Assembly: GCF_024707525.1 (NCBI RefSeq)
Contig: NZ_CP062231.1
Span: forward strand, 4,708,501 to 4,772,500
From: Rhizobium sp. TH2
GTDB lineage: Bacteria > Pseudomonadota > Alphaproteobacteria > Rhizobiales > Rhizobiaceae
Direction of reading: 5' to 3'
DNA: 64,000 nt
Part shown: positions 8,755-17,346 of the stretch, one piece after another
Layout of the letters: every line of letters starts with the position of its first letter
How positions within the stretch are numbered: position 1 is the stretch's first letter
Notes under the pieces: generated by a model
What the model saw: only the letters and a program-made list of their open reading frames with translations
Database searches by the model: none
Told to the model about the DNA's origin: nothing
Position numbers and translations under genes: made by a program

Positions 8755-9356
8755 GCATCCAATGTTAGGGCCGTGGTGTCAATTGGATTGATGCGAGACG
8801 CGCTCTCCGGCGTGCCAATTCTCTAACCCTCCGACGACGACCGTTGTGGCTGATATCCGACGCTTGTGGGTGAACGATCTGGAACAAGCGGCAAAATTTG
8901 CTTGGCTTTACATTGCCATGGGAAGGCCGCCGCTGAGCTTCCCGTTCTTGTCGCTGCCCTTGGCCACCTTGCCATCCAAGACGGCCTTAGACCCTCTTGC
9001 ATTGAATTTGACCCGGTTCTGTTGGCTGAGGCGGAGTCGGATATTCGTTCGGCCGGCGCGCGTCGTAGCCCAGCTCTACGGCCAAGCCGGCCGAACGAAT
9101 AGGCGGCCCGCTTCAGCCAACCCGGTGGGCCGGGCATCTTTCCGCCTGGATCAGAGGCGATCGGCTCGGACGTATATCTGGATATGCCCTTCGCCAATCG
9201 CCTCTGCCCAGACGAAAACCTGCTCCGGCAGAACCGGGTCAAATTCAATGCAAGAGGGTCTAGCGCTTAGGATCGCTCTTTGATCAAGCGCTTCGCTGGG
9301 ACTCGTCCGAAGTAGATCCACCGGCGCCCCTGCGGACGCCGATGGAGAATCCTTCG
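8755..9356. other. Gene-free stretch with palindromic element
   Basis: About 600 bp without a credible gene. Open frames here on both strands read through the inverted repeat described separately and lack conserved motifs. Right of the element, a GCGCTT/AAGCGC inverted repeat (about 9264-9290) and an imperfect GC-rich hairpin (about 9318-9345) lie downstream of the APC permease gene end and could serve as its terminator, although no clear T-run follows. Confidence 0.5.
8988..9262. mobile_element. 275-bp MITE-like palindromic element with perfect 34-bp terminal inverted repeats
   Basis: The arms 8988-9021 and 9229-9262 are perfect reverse complements over 34 bp and begin and end with TA, as expected for an insertion at a TA target. 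Inside are further dyads: GTTGGCTGA...TCAGCCAAC (9021-9121), a perfect 15-bp pair (9043-9057 and 9086-9100) and a perfect 10-bp pair (9152-9161 and 9197-9206). No transposase is encoded. The architecture fits a non-autonomous IS630/Tc1-type MITE or a rhizobial intergenic mosaic element. The class is inference; the inverted repeat is directly visible. Confidence 0.75.
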
Positions 9357-10799
9357 CTAGACCTTGTTCTGGCCCATGCGGGCATAGGCGGCCGGATCGG
9401 TGGCCTTGAGGCGGCTCGCCATCAGGAAGCCGATGATACCCGCAATCGGAATCAGCGCCGGCAGGATAATGCCGAGCGCACCACCCGTCGTTCCGGTCAG
9501 GTCACCGAAGTTGATGAAGATGTAGACGAACAGCGCCGCCATAACCAAGCCCGAGATCGCCGGCAGGACCAGTGTCGAGATCGGCGAATTCTGGCCGCCC
9601 TTCTTGCGGAAGAAGGCGATGACCGCAAGCGAGGTGATCGCCATGATGCCGAGCACGCCGAGCGTACCGACCTGGCTGACCCAGGTGAACATGTTCAGCA
9701 CCGGATCGAGACCGAGGCCCGCGAAGACGGCGAGGACGATCAGTGCGCCGATCGTCTGCACGATCGAGCCGACATGCGGGCTCTGATGTGCATCATGGGT
9801 ACGGCCGAAGACAGCCGGCAGCAGGCCTTCGCGGCCGGCCACATAGGTGTAGCGGGCGATATAGTTGTGGAAGGCGCTTAGCGCCGCAAACAGGCTCGAG
9901 ACCAGCAGCACGCCGGCAATAGCAGGAACCGGACCACCGACATATGTCCCGGCGAGGTCGAAGAAGAATGCGGTCGGGTCGGCCAGGGCGCCGAGCGTCG
10001 GCAGGAGCTTGTCGGCACCGATACCGACGATCATCAGCCAGGTCGTGAAGATGAAGAACAGGCCGATCATGAGCACCGAGAGATAGGTTGCGCGCGGGAT
10101 GGTCTTTTCGGGGTCACGCGCTTCCTCGGCATAGATCGTGGTCGCCTCGAAGCCGATGAACGAACCCAGGCAGAACAGGACTGCAGCCGTCAGCGAACCG
10201 GAGAAGAAGGCGGAGCTGTCGAAGATGTTGAGCGAAAGGCCATGCGCGCCGCCCTTGCCGAGAATGGCGAAGTCGACGATCAGCACGATGATATATTCAA
10301 GCAGCACGAGGAAGACCATGATCTTGGCCGACAGTTCGACTTGTCGATAGCCGAGGATGCCGACGAGCGCGATGGCGATCAGGCTCCAGACATACCAGGG
10401 GAGCGTCAGCCCGAACCCGCCGAAGACCCCGCTGGCAACGCCGCCGAGCAGGCCGATCAGGCCGAATTGCATCGCGTTATAGGCGACGACAGCGATGATG
10501 GCGACGGCCCCTGCGGTGCGGCCACCCAGGCCGCGGGCAGCATAGGCGTAAAAGGCGCCGGCATTCTTGACGTCGCGCGACATCGCGACATAGCCGGCCG
10601 AGAAGGCCAGCATGATCAGCGTCATGAGGACGAAGGTCGCCGGGATGCCGGTGCCATTGCCCAGGAGGAAGGCCAGCGGCATGGCGCCCGCCACGCCGGT
10701 CAGCGGCGCGGCCGCCGAGATGACCATGAAGGTCACCGCTATCAACCCCAGTGAATTCTTCCGGAGCTGGTTCGCTCCGCCCTGAGTAATATCAACCAT
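9357..10799 (-). CDS. APC-superfamily amino acid/amine permease
   Basis: Proton- or antiport-driven inner-membrane transporter, 480 aa, about 12 hydrophobic segments. The N-terminal segment (GLIAVTFMVISAAAPLTGVAG) and the FIGFEATTIYAEEARDP block (around residue 215) are typical of the APC family. It has a good ribosome-binding site (GAGGGAA). It is separated by 128 bp from the flavin reductase gene and carries its own upstream AT-rich motif. It probably brings in the substrate of the neighbouring ligase/ring-cleavage operon. It resembles the second APC permease at 56802-58196 in layout. Confidence 0.85.
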   Translation of the reverse strand: MVDITQGGANQLRKNSLGLIAVTFMVISAAAPLTGVAGAMPLAFLLGNGTGIPATFVLMTLIMLAFSAGYVAMSRDVKNAGAFYAYAARGLGGRTAGAVAIIAVVAYNAMQFGLIGLLGGVASGVFGGFGLTLPWYVWSLIAIALVGILGYRQVELSAKIMVFLVLLEYIIVLIVDFAILGKGGAHGLSLNIFDSSAFFSGSLTAAVLFCLGSFIGFEATTIYAEEARDPEKTIPRATYLSVLMIGLFFIFTTWLMIVGIGADKLLPTLGALADPTAFFFDLAGTYVGGPVPAIAGVLLVSSLFAALSAFHNYIARYTYVAGREGLLPAVFGRTHDAHQSPHVGSIVQTIGALIVLAVFAGLGLDPVLNMFTWVSQVGTLGVLGIMAITSLAVIAFFRKKGGQNSPISTLVLPAISGLVMAALFVYIFINFGDLTGTTGGALGIILPALIPIAGIIGFLMASRLKATDPAAYARMGQNKV

Positions 10800-10890
10800 A
10801 GTTCCCTCTCGGTTGTTGCACGAAGGCCGATCTTGCTGCCGGTTCTCCGCTGTGGGTGTTTCCGCGCCTCCGTCCCCGAAGCCGCGAAAC

Positions 10891-10910
10891 TAATTTATAT
10901 GTTAAGTAAC
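10891..10910. promoter_or_regulatory. AT-rich motif containing ATGTTAAGTA
   Basis: The segment upstream of the APC permease contains ATGTTAAGTA (10899-10908). The identical 10-mer occurs in inverted orientation at 29861-29870 and near matches occur before other catabolic genes in this window. It is a candidate operator or promoter element. Confidence 0.35.
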
Positions 10911-10927
10911 TCCTCGACTGCAAGCTA

Positions 10928-11443
10928 TCATTTGGCGGCCGACAATTGGACTGCCCGGCGATAGGCGCGTTGGCCGTAGAGGAGCGCTCCCGCATTGTCG
11001 GAGAGTTCGACCGACACGACATTGCCGACGATGATGTGATGCGTCTCCCAAAGCACCGAGGTCGCGACCCGGCACTGGAAGCTCGCCGTGGCGCCTCCAA
11101 GAATGGGCTGGCCGAGCTCGCCGCGCGACCAGGCCGTGTGGTCGAAACGCCCGGAATGCTCCCCCACCGTCATCCGGCCCGCGAAGAGATCGGAAACTTC
11201 GTGCTGGTCCTCCTGCAGTAGATTGGCGCAGAAGGCACGGTTTCTCAGAATGGCCGCGGCGGCCGGGCTCTGGTGATGCAGGCAGGCAAGCAGCGAGGGA
11301 TGCGCGCCATCGGCCGAAACCGAGGTCAGCGAACTGATGGTGACGCCAAAGCGGCCCGCCTCGCCATCGGTCGTGACCACAGCCACGAAGGTGGCCGCAC
11401 GGCTCATGGCTTCGAGGAATTGCATGCGAAGTTCTGGCTTCAT
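10928..11443 (-). CDS. Flavin reductase-like protein (HpaC/DszD-type small component)
   Basis: NAD(P)H:flavin oxidoreductase of about 171 aa. Typical features are the N-terminal substrate/FMN loop (VAVVTTDGEAGRFGVTISSLTSVSADG-like order), ANLLQEDQHEVSDLFAG in the middle and the conserved HHIIVGNVVSVEL strand near residue 140. The ATG at 11443 begins 4 bp after the ligase stop; an in-frame TTG upstream would overlap that gene. As the last gene of the operon it could supply FADH2/FMNH2 to the acyl-CoA-dehydrogenase-fold flavoprotein at 14768-16078. A second, distinct family member (hpaC) is at 32395-32907. Confidence 0.8.
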   Translation of the reverse strand: MKPELRMQFLEAMSRAATFVAVVTTDGEAGRFGVTISSLTSVSADGAHPSLLACLHHQSPAAAAILRNRAFCANLLQEDQHEVSDLFAGRMTVGEHSGRFDHTAWSRGELGQPILGGATASFQCRVATSVLWETHHIIVGNVVSVELSDNAGALLYGQRAYRRAVQLSAAK

Positions 11444-11447
11444 GGCA

Positions 11448-12797
11448 CTACCCCAGGTCAAAGAAACGTTGCAGTTCTACATCGGGTATTTTCTTGCGGA
11501 ATTCATCGTACTGGCTCTGGCGGCTGGCCGTGAACGCATCGACGAAGCGCTCGCCCAGCCAGTCCTTGGCAAAGGCCGAACCGCGCAGCCGCTCGATCGC
11601 CTCGGGCATGGAGCGGGCAAAATCCGGTCCAGCATTATCCTGGACATAGCCGTTGCCGATCACCTCGGGCTCCGGCTCGATGCCTTCGACGATGCCGGCG
11701 ATACCGGCCGCGACCGTGGCGGCGACCGTGAGATAAGGGTTGGTGTCGGCACCCGGCAGGCGGTTCTCGACCCTGAGCGAGCCGGCATCGTGGCCGACGA
11801 TGCGGAAGCAGGTTGTGCGGTTCTCGAAACCCCAGGTCAGGCCGGGCGGCGCAAATGTGCCGGGCGCGAAGCGGCGGTAGGAATTAACCGTCGGCTGGAA
11901 GATCAGCGTCATGTCGCCGATATAGCGCTGCAGCCCGCCGAGGAAGTGCCGGAAGCGTTCGGAGACGTTGTTCTTGCCAGCAGCATCGTGGAACACGGAC
12001 GTGCCCGCCTTGTCGGCAAGGCTGACATGGAGATGGATCGACTGGCTGTCGGCATCCTCGGTCCAGCGCGGCATGAAGGTGACGCATTTGCCTTGCCGCT
12101 GCGCCAGCGCGCGGACGAAATTCTTGAGCAGCACGAGTTGGTCGGCCGGTTCGAGACCCGTGCCTGCCGCGATGCAGGCCTCGAGGAAACCGCCGCCGAT
12201 TTCCTCATGCATCTTGGCAAGATTGATCTTCAGCGGCTCGCAGATCTCGGCAAGTGCCTCGTACCACTCGGTCTGCTGCACCTGATAGAGCACGAGGTCG
12301 TGGCTCTTGTGCATCGTCGCGGTCTTGAGGTTACGGTAGCCCTTTTCGTGGGCGCTTTCCGGCGTCTCGTCGAACAGCGTATATTCGAGCTCCATGCCGT
12401 ATTTCGGCACGAAGCCGGCATCAGCGCCGCGACCAAGCACTCGGGTCAGCAGCGAGCGCGGGCAGAGCGCCGCTGTCGGGCCGCTATGGTTGGAGAGGAC
12501 CAGCAGGTCGTGCCCCGGCTTCGACCACGGCAGTCGCCGCACGGTGGACGGGTCGAGCACCAGCGGATCGTCGTGAAAATCCGAGGTCTCGTCGGAGACG
12601 CCGGGAATGTTGAGGACCACATCGGTCGGATCAAGCGCGTAGGTCACGGGCGACATGCCCATGCCGCTCCGGGCGATGCCGGCCAGCGATTTGACCGAGA
12701 CCATCTGGCCGCGCAGCAGCCCGTTCGTATCGGTCATCGCTACCGTTGCGAAACGGCTTGCGGGGTCGGCGAGGTATGCGTCGAGAGTCATGATCAC
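11448..12797 (-). CDS. Glutamine synthetase-family ligase (gamma-glutamyl-amine synthetase-like)
   Basis: ATP-dependent ligase of the GlnA superfamily, 449 aa. The metal- and ATP-binding regions are recognisable: MELEYTLF (about 131-138), SIHLHVSL, the NSYRRFAPG motif and the arginine-containing GFENRTTCFRIVG and VENRLPGADTNPY blocks. It is not a housekeeping glutamine synthetase: the N-terminus is shorter in conserved content and the genomic context is catabolic. By analogy to PuuA and related enzymes it may attach glutamate to an amine intermediate. It overlaps the TetR gene by 4 bp (ATGA) and lies 4 bp before the flavin reductase gene. Confidence 0.82.
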   Translation of the reverse strand: MIMTLDAYLADPASRFATVAMTDTNGLLRGQMVSVKSLAGIARSGMGMSPVTYALDPTDVVLNIPGVSDETSDFHDDPLVLDPSTVRRLPWSKPGHDLLVLSNHSGPTAALCPRSLLTRVLGRGADAGFVPKYGMELEYTLFDETPESAHEKGYRNLKTATMHKSHDLVLYQVQQTEWYEALAEICEPLKINLAKMHEEIGGGFLEACIAAGTGLEPADQLVLLKNFVRALAQRQGKCVTFMPRWTEDADSQSIHLHVSLADKAGTSVFHDAAGKNNVSERFRHFLGGLQRYIGDMTLIFQPTVNSYRRFAPGTFAPPGLTWGFENRTTCFRIVGHDAGSLRVENRLPGADTNPYLTVAATVAAGIAGIVEGIEPEPEVIGNGYVQDNAGPDFARSMPEAIERLRGSAFAKDWLGERFVDAFTASRQSQYDEFRKKIPDVELQRFFDLG

Positions 12798-13471
12798 TCC
12801 GTTTCGGCTGATGTCGGCGGCTGAAGGGTAGCAAGGCTGGCGAGATCCGCGTCCGGCGCAGTCGAATAGGCACGCAGGAAGACGCGGAGGCCGTTGCGGA
12901 TGTAGCGTTCGAGCGTCGCCCGGTCGGGCATCGCGTCGGGAATATGCAGCACCTTATTGCGCGGCGCCGAGAGGATGAGACCCCAGAGATCCTCGGCTGC
13001 CAGTTCCGTATCGTCGAAGACAAGGCGACCGGCATCGCGCTGGCGTTCGAGATAACGCATCATACCGGCCAGTGCCTGGTCCGGGCCGGAGGCCTGATAG
13101 GCACGGCCGATTTCAGGCAGCCGCTGCGCTTCGGAGATGATCAGCCGGGCGAGATTGAGCATGTCTGGCCGCAGCACGATCTCCGCATAGTGCCAGGAGA
13201 AGGCATGGAGTTCGGCGACCATCCCCGACGCAGAAGGATACTCGAAGGATTCGAGCATATGGTCCCGCTCCTGGCTCATCATCGCGGTGAAGAGCTCGTC
13301 CTTGGAGGGGAAATACTGGTAGAGCGTCGGCTTGCTGATTCCGGCCTCGGCGGCGATATCGTCCATGGAAGCGCCGACAAAACCCTTATCGGAAAAGACG
13401 GTCAGGGCAGCATCGAGAATGCGCTGCTCGCGAAGAATGCGGTTCTGCTGGCGCTTGGGCAGAGCGGTCAT
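12794..13471 (-). CDS. TetR-family transcriptional regulator
   Basis: Repressor-type regulator, 225 aa. The N-terminal helix-turn-helix is clear (TVFSDKGFVGASMDDIAAEA followed by GISKPTLYQYFPSKDELF, residues about 20-58), and the C-terminal two thirds form the ligand-binding/dimerisation domain. Its start overlaps the hydrolase gene stop and its stop overlaps the ligase gene start (both ATGA), so it is embedded in the middle of the catabolic operon and is probably autoregulated with it. The ligand is unknown. Confidence 0.87.
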   Translation of the reverse strand: MTALPKRQQNRILREQRILDAALTVFSDKGFVGASMDDIAAEAGISKPTLYQYFPSKDELFTAMMSQERDHMLESFEYPSASGMVAELHAFSWHYAEIVLRPDMLNLARLIISEAQRLPEIGRAYQASGPDQALAGMMRYLERQRDAGRLVFDDTELAAEDLWGLILSAPRNKVLHIPDAMPDRATLERYIRNGLRVFLRAYSTAPDADLASLATLQPPTSAETE

Positions 13472-14763
13472 GTGATCACCTCCGAGAGGAACTCGGTCAG
13501 GATCGCATTATATGCATCGGGACGCTCGACATTACAGACATGGCCCGCACCGGCGATGACTTCGAATCGTACAGAGGCATTCGGCGCAGCCTCGACGATT
13601 CGGTTGGCGACGCCACGGATTTCAGTGTGCGGTGCCAGGCGGTCGAACTCGCCGGTCATCATCAGGACGGGCATGATGAGCTTCGAGAAGTCAAACCGCT
13701 CGGGCGGGTTGGTGAAGCAGGTGAGCGCATCGCGATAGGTCGCCGAAGGAATGGCGGCCATCGAGTCGAAGAGCTTCTGGCGGACATCCTCCCCGGCATA
13801 GGGACCGGCCAGCACATTGACAACGGCAGGCGCGAAATCCGCCGGTGTCTTGCCTTCGTTCAGCGGAACCTCGCGCGACCGGCGAAAGGCCTCGCGTTCC
13901 TCGACGCCGGCCTCCGACATGCCGGTGCAGCCGCCGGACAGAACAAGGCCGACGAGCTTGTCCGGATGGCGCATGGCGAAGGATGTGGCAATCCAGGAGC
14001 CATAGGAAAGGCCGCAGAGGACGACGCGGCTCGCACCCAAGTTCTCCATGATGCGTAGAATGTCGAGGCAATAGTCGTCGACCATGCTTTGTGATGGCCC
14101 GAGCTGGCTGTCGCCGTAGCCGCGCAGGTCGAGCGCTGCGGCATGCAATCGGGGCGCGACCGCATGAAGCTGGCGCCGCCAGTTGGTCCGGCCACCGCCG
14201 ATGCCGTGCAGGAAGAGCACGAGCGGCCCGGACTTAGGCGGCGTGGCGGTGATTGCCAGGCGCGGATCGCCGCCGATGAAGACAGTCTCAAGCTCTGCGT
14301 CGAAATCGTTGTGAATGGCCGAGGCCTCGCCGGCAGCGGCGCTCGCCGTCAGCTCCGCAAGTACCTCGATCCCCATCTCAAAGATCGCCCTGGTCCCCGC
14401 CGCAATCACCCCGGCCCGCTCATCCTCAGCCGTCAACCGCGCTGACCACTCAATCCGGCTACCGCCGTCCTCGCCCGGCACGACCTCCAGCCGCGCCACA
14501 TAGCTCTCCGCCCCGGCAATCCCTTCCAGATGTGTATAGACCAGCACCCGATCGCTATCCGACCAATAAACCAGCCGCTCACGATAAAGCGTATCGTCAC
14601 CCTTGGCGGTAAAGGCGCGGATCAGGGCACCGCGCGCATCGCGTTCGGCCCGGATTTCCGCGACGGCCGGATGCCAGGCCCCGCAGAAATCGCCGGCGAC
14701 GGCCCAGACAACAGCAGGATCTGCCGTCGAATGCCCGCTGACCTGAACCCGCTCCTCCCGCAT
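13468..14763 (-). CDS. SRPBCC (polyketide-cyclase-like) domain fused to alpha/beta hydrolase
   Basis: A two-domain protein of 431 aa. Residues about 1-150 form an SRPBCC-type lipid/ligand-binding domain (VWAVAGDFCGAWHPAV at the start, ending in a long helix). Residues about 165-431 are an alpha/beta hydrolase with oxyanion motif HGIGGG (186-191), nucleophile Ser253 in GLSYGSW, Asp373 in GEFDRLAP and His408 in GAGHVCN. The hydrolase half resembles N-formylmaleamate deformylase and related ring-fission product hydrolases. That fits the adjacent NicX-like gene, but the reaction is inference. It is separated from the flavoprotein gene by 4 bp. The fusion itself is unusual. Confidence 0.83.
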   Translation of the reverse strand: MREERVQVSGHSTADPAVVWAVAGDFCGAWHPAVAEIRAERDARGALIRAFTAKGDDTLYRERLVYWSDSDRVLVYTHLEGIAGAESYVARLEVVPGEDGGSRIEWSARLTAEDERAGVIAAGTRAIFEMGIEVLAELTASAAAGEASAIHNDFDAELETVFIGGDPRLAITATPPKSGPLVLFLHGIGGGRTNWRRQLHAVAPRLHAAALDLRGYGDSQLGPSQSMVDDYCLDILRIMENLGASRVVLCGLSYGSWIATSFAMRHPDKLVGLVLSGGCTGMSEAGVEEREAFRRSREVPLNEGKTPADFAPAVVNVLAGPYAGEDVRQKLFDSMAAIPSATYRDALTCFTNPPERFDFSKLIMPVLMMTGEFDRLAPHTEIRGVANRIVEAAPNASVRFEVIAGAGHVCNVERPDAYNAILTEFLSEVIT

Positions 14764-14767
14764 GTCT

Positions 14768-16078
14768 CTAGCGCAGCCCCTTCAGCGTTCCCGCATCGCC
14801 GCGCCACAGCGAGGAGCGCGCACCGCCCTCGTCTCCTGGCGCCTTGTCGAGCTCATCCATGTCGTAGAGCGTGAGTACGGAGAGATAGTCCTCCATGATC
14901 TCCGACGTATAGGGCAGCATCAGCGCGCCGCAGCGGCTGTCGCGATACATGCGTTCCAGCGGCAGCGATTTCAGCATCGACTGGCCGCCGCAGGTACGGA
15001 TCGCCTGAGCCGCGATTTCCTGCACGCCTTCCATGACATTGTATTGCGCGGCGTACATCCGCATGACTTGCGCCTTGGACGGATAGCCCTGCGCTTCCAT
15101 GAAGGCCTGCCACCACAGCGCCCGCATCGCCGCGAGCTGGGTGTACATCTTGCCGACGGTGATGCGCTTTGTGCCGAACATGCGGCGGTCCGCCGGCGGT
15201 TGGCCGGGAACCTCGCCACGCAGATAGGCGCAGGTGAAATCGAACGCGCCCTGCGCCACGCCCATATAGGTCGGCGACAGCGTTGCCATCATGTGCGGCC
15301 AGTGCGGCAGCGTCTTGATGAAGATGCCGCGCGGCATCATCAGGTCGTCCTCGGTGACGAAGACATCCTTGAGCACGAGGTCGCGGCTGTTGGTGCCGCG
15401 CATGCCGAGCGGGTCCCAGCTGCCGGTCACCGACAGGCCCGGCGCATCCTTGTGGATCACGAAGATCATCGTGTCCTCGTGGCGCGGCTCGATGCCTTCG
15501 AAATGCTCCGTGCAGACGATGGAGTAATAGTCGCAATAGCCGGCGAGCGAGGCGAATTTCTTGAAGCCGTTGATCCTCCAGCCGCCCTCGACCTTTCGGC
15601 AGGACGTCTGGGCCGGTTTCGAGGTCCAGTTCTGCCCGGCCTCGGAGATCGGCTGCGAATAGATGCCCTGTTCCTTCACCGCCCGGCGGAACTGGCGTTC
15701 GCGCAGCGGCGCGAAGGCGGCGCGGTCCTCGTCGGTGAGGTTGGGCAGCTCATACATGAAGCGCGACCACATCATCGAGGAATTGTGCATGTTGAAGGTG
15801 AGCGCCGTGGCGCCGCAATATTTGCCGATCTCAGCACCGGCCATGGCATATTCGCCAAGGCTGAAGCCGTGCCCGCCGAATTCCTTCGGTACGGTAAGCG
15901 TCAGCAAGCCTTCGGCGGCCAGGTCCTTGTAGTTCTCGACCGGGAAGGACGCCTCGTCGTCGATGGCCTTTGCGCGCGGCGCGAAGCGCTCGCGGCCGAG
16001 TTCGTTGATGCGATTGAGCACATCGAGCACTTCGGGCCGGATGCGGGAGAGGTCGTAGTAATCTGCAGGTTCGCTCAT
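14768..16078 (-). CDS. Acyl-CoA dehydrogenase-fold flavoprotein (possible hydroxylase)
   Basis: FAD/FMN protein of about 436 aa with the three ACAD domains: an N-terminal helical domain (PKEFGGHGFSLGEYA, about 65-79), a central beta domain (INGFKKFASLAG; LGMRGTNSRDLVL) and a C-terminal helical domain (AIRTCGGQSMLKSLPLERMYRD). I chose the ATG at 16078, six bases after AAGGA; upstream in-frame codons overlap the neighbouring gene and look non-conserved. In this operon a flavin reductase gene is present, so it may act as a group D-type monooxygenase rather than a true acyl-CoA dehydrogenase. No CoA ligase gene is nearby, which favours that view. Substrate unknown. Confidence 0.75.
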   Translation of the reverse strand: MSEPADYYDLSRIRPEVLDVLNRINELGRERFAPRAKAIDDEASFPVENYKDLAAEGLLTLTVPKEFGGHGFSLGEYAMAGAEIGKYCGATALTFNMHNSSMMWSRFMYELPNLTDEDRAAFAPLRERQFRRAVKEQGIYSQPISEAGQNWTSKPAQTSCRKVEGGWRINGFKKFASLAGYCDYYSIVCTEHFEGIEPRHEDTMIFVIHKDAPGLSVTGSWDPLGMRGTNSRDLVLKDVFVTEDDLMMPRGIFIKTLPHWPHMMATLSPTYMGVAQGAFDFTCAYLRGEVPGQPPADRRMFGTKRITVGKMYTQLAAMRALWWQAFMEAQGYPSKAQVMRMYAAQYNVMEGVQEIAAQAIRTCGGQSMLKSLPLERMYRDSRCGALMLPYTSEIMEDYLSVLTLYDMDELDKAPGDEGGARSSLWRGDAGTLKGLR

Positions 16079-16101
16079 CATCTGTCCTTCGTAGAATTCG
16101 C

Positions 16102-17151
16102 TCAGAGCACGAGATCGCCCTGGAGACGGCCTTCCTTCACCACCACGCGGCCATCGAGCGCGACCGTGCATTTGCGCATCGGCAGGTCGAAATGACCCTC
16201 GGTGAAGCGGCCGGCATATTGGTTGGCGCCGGTGGACCAGAGGAAATTGCCGGCCCAGGCGCGGAACTCGACGGCCTGCATGTCGCGCTTGTCATAGAGC
16301 GCGCCGGAGACCCAGCGAGCGGCAGGGTTCATGCCCCAGCCGACGTGGCTGAAACCATAGGCAAGCGGATCTTCCCAGGCTTCCATATAATCGCGGAAGA
16401 GCTCCGCATCCAAACCGTCACCCTTGATTTCCTTGACGAAATCATTCTCGACGGTGAAGTCGATGCGGCTGGTCAGGTAGCTCTTGAAGGTGAGGTTCAT
16501 GTCGCCCACATCCATGACGATGCGGCCGTTGACGGTGTTCGAACCGGGAAATGCCAGGCAGAGGCCGCCCGGCCAATGCGCGACCGCGCCCGGCGTGGTG
16601 CCAAAACCCGGCGTGCCGCCACAAGGCGCATCGGTCAGATCGATCACCAGATCGGTGCCGGCAGCAGACGTCACCCGCATCTCCTTGGCCTCGCGCAACA
16701 TCTGGATGCCGAGCGCCACCTTGGGGCCGAGTTCGGCCGTCGGCTCGCAGCGTTCCAGAATTTCGGGATGCTCGTTGCAGACCATGAGGATGCGGGCACC
16801 TGATTCCTCGACCTCAGGCCATTCGGCGGCATGGATCATGCCCTCCACGGTGCAATCGACGATGATCTCACATTGTTTCATCGCCTCGATCGCGGCGCGG
16901 TTGCCCTGGATCGCCAGTGACGTGCCCGTCGACTTGACCGGCACCGGCGCGGTCTGGCGCGGCGTCGGCATCGTGATCATGCAATAATCGGCGCCGAGAT
17001 CGTGGCAGGCGAGATCCGCAAGCTGGACGAGAACCGGACGCGACTGCGTCTCAGAAACGATCGCCACCCGCGTGCCGCGGGCGATGCCGTTGAGCGTGAA
17101 AACCCGTCGGAAGCAGGCAAGCCACTTCCCCTCAATGCGCTCTTGCAGCAT
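16102..17151 (-). CDS. NicX-like protein, 2,5-dihydroxypyridine 5,6-dioxygenase family
   Basis: 349 aa. The C-terminal half matches what I remember of NicX from Pseudomonas putida: LDVGD/MDVGD, LRDYM/FRDYM, ISHIGWG/FSHVGWG and a terminal HxD. The metal-ligand triad known for NicX (His265, His318, Asp320) has equivalents here at His269, His320 and Asp322. NicX opens 2,5-dihydroxypyridine to N-formylmaleamate using Fe(II) and O2. Automatic annotation often calls this family leucyl aminopeptidase (M29-like), which I consider misleading here. It is the first gene of the operon, with GAGAGG three bases before ATG. The exact ring substrate is not established. Confidence 0.75.
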   Translation of the reverse strand: MLQERIEGKWLACFRRVFTLNGIARGTRVAIVSETQSRPVLVQLADLACHDLGADYCMITMPTPRQTAPVPVKSTGTSLAIQGNRAAIEAMKQCEIIVDCTVEGMIHAAEWPEVEESGARILMVCNEHPEILERCEPTAELGPKVALGIQMLREAKEMRVTSAAGTDLVIDLTDAPCGGTPGFGTTPGAVAHWPGGLCLAFPGSNTVNGRIVMDVGDMNLTFKSYLTSRIDFTVENDFVKEIKGDGLDAELFRDYMEAWEDPLAYGFSHVGWGMNPAARWVSGALYDKRDMQAVEFRAWAGNFLWSTGANQYAGRFTEGHFDLPMRKCTVALDGRVVVKEGRLQGDLVL

Positions 17152-17194
17152 TGACCTCTCCCAACTGTTTGAATCGCCCTCCAGCGATTTCTTT

Positions 17195-17230
17195 ACTTGT
17201 GAGTTAAGTTTTGTCGAAGTTCACAAAACT
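17195..17230. promoter_or_regulatory. AT-rich dyads upstream of the NicX-like operon
   Basis: In the 195-bp gap before the NicX-like gene, ACTT-N7-AAGT (17195-17209) overlaps a perfect 8-bp inverted repeat, AGTTTTGT (17207-17214) and ACAAAACT (17223-17230). This is a likely operator for the operon's TetR protein or another regulator. No confident -35/-10 pair was identified. Confidence 0.4.
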
Positions 17231-17346
17231 GTCAAGAGGTAAACTCACATGTTCAGCAAACTTGTGTTGACGCTCCGGCGCGCGTGCGTCGAAATCCTGT
17301 GTAAGGAGCTGGGAACGCTGCACAATTTTTGCGGAAGATAAGCTGA

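Noticed and set aside
8823..9283. Open frames on both strands around the palindrome
   Set aside because: They share the same translated stretch only because of the inverted repeat and have no recognisable domain.
16102..17151. Leucyl aminopeptidase (M29) annotation
   Set aside because: Sequence blocks and the His269/His320/Asp322 triad fit the NicX dioxygenase family better, and the operon is for ring catabolism.
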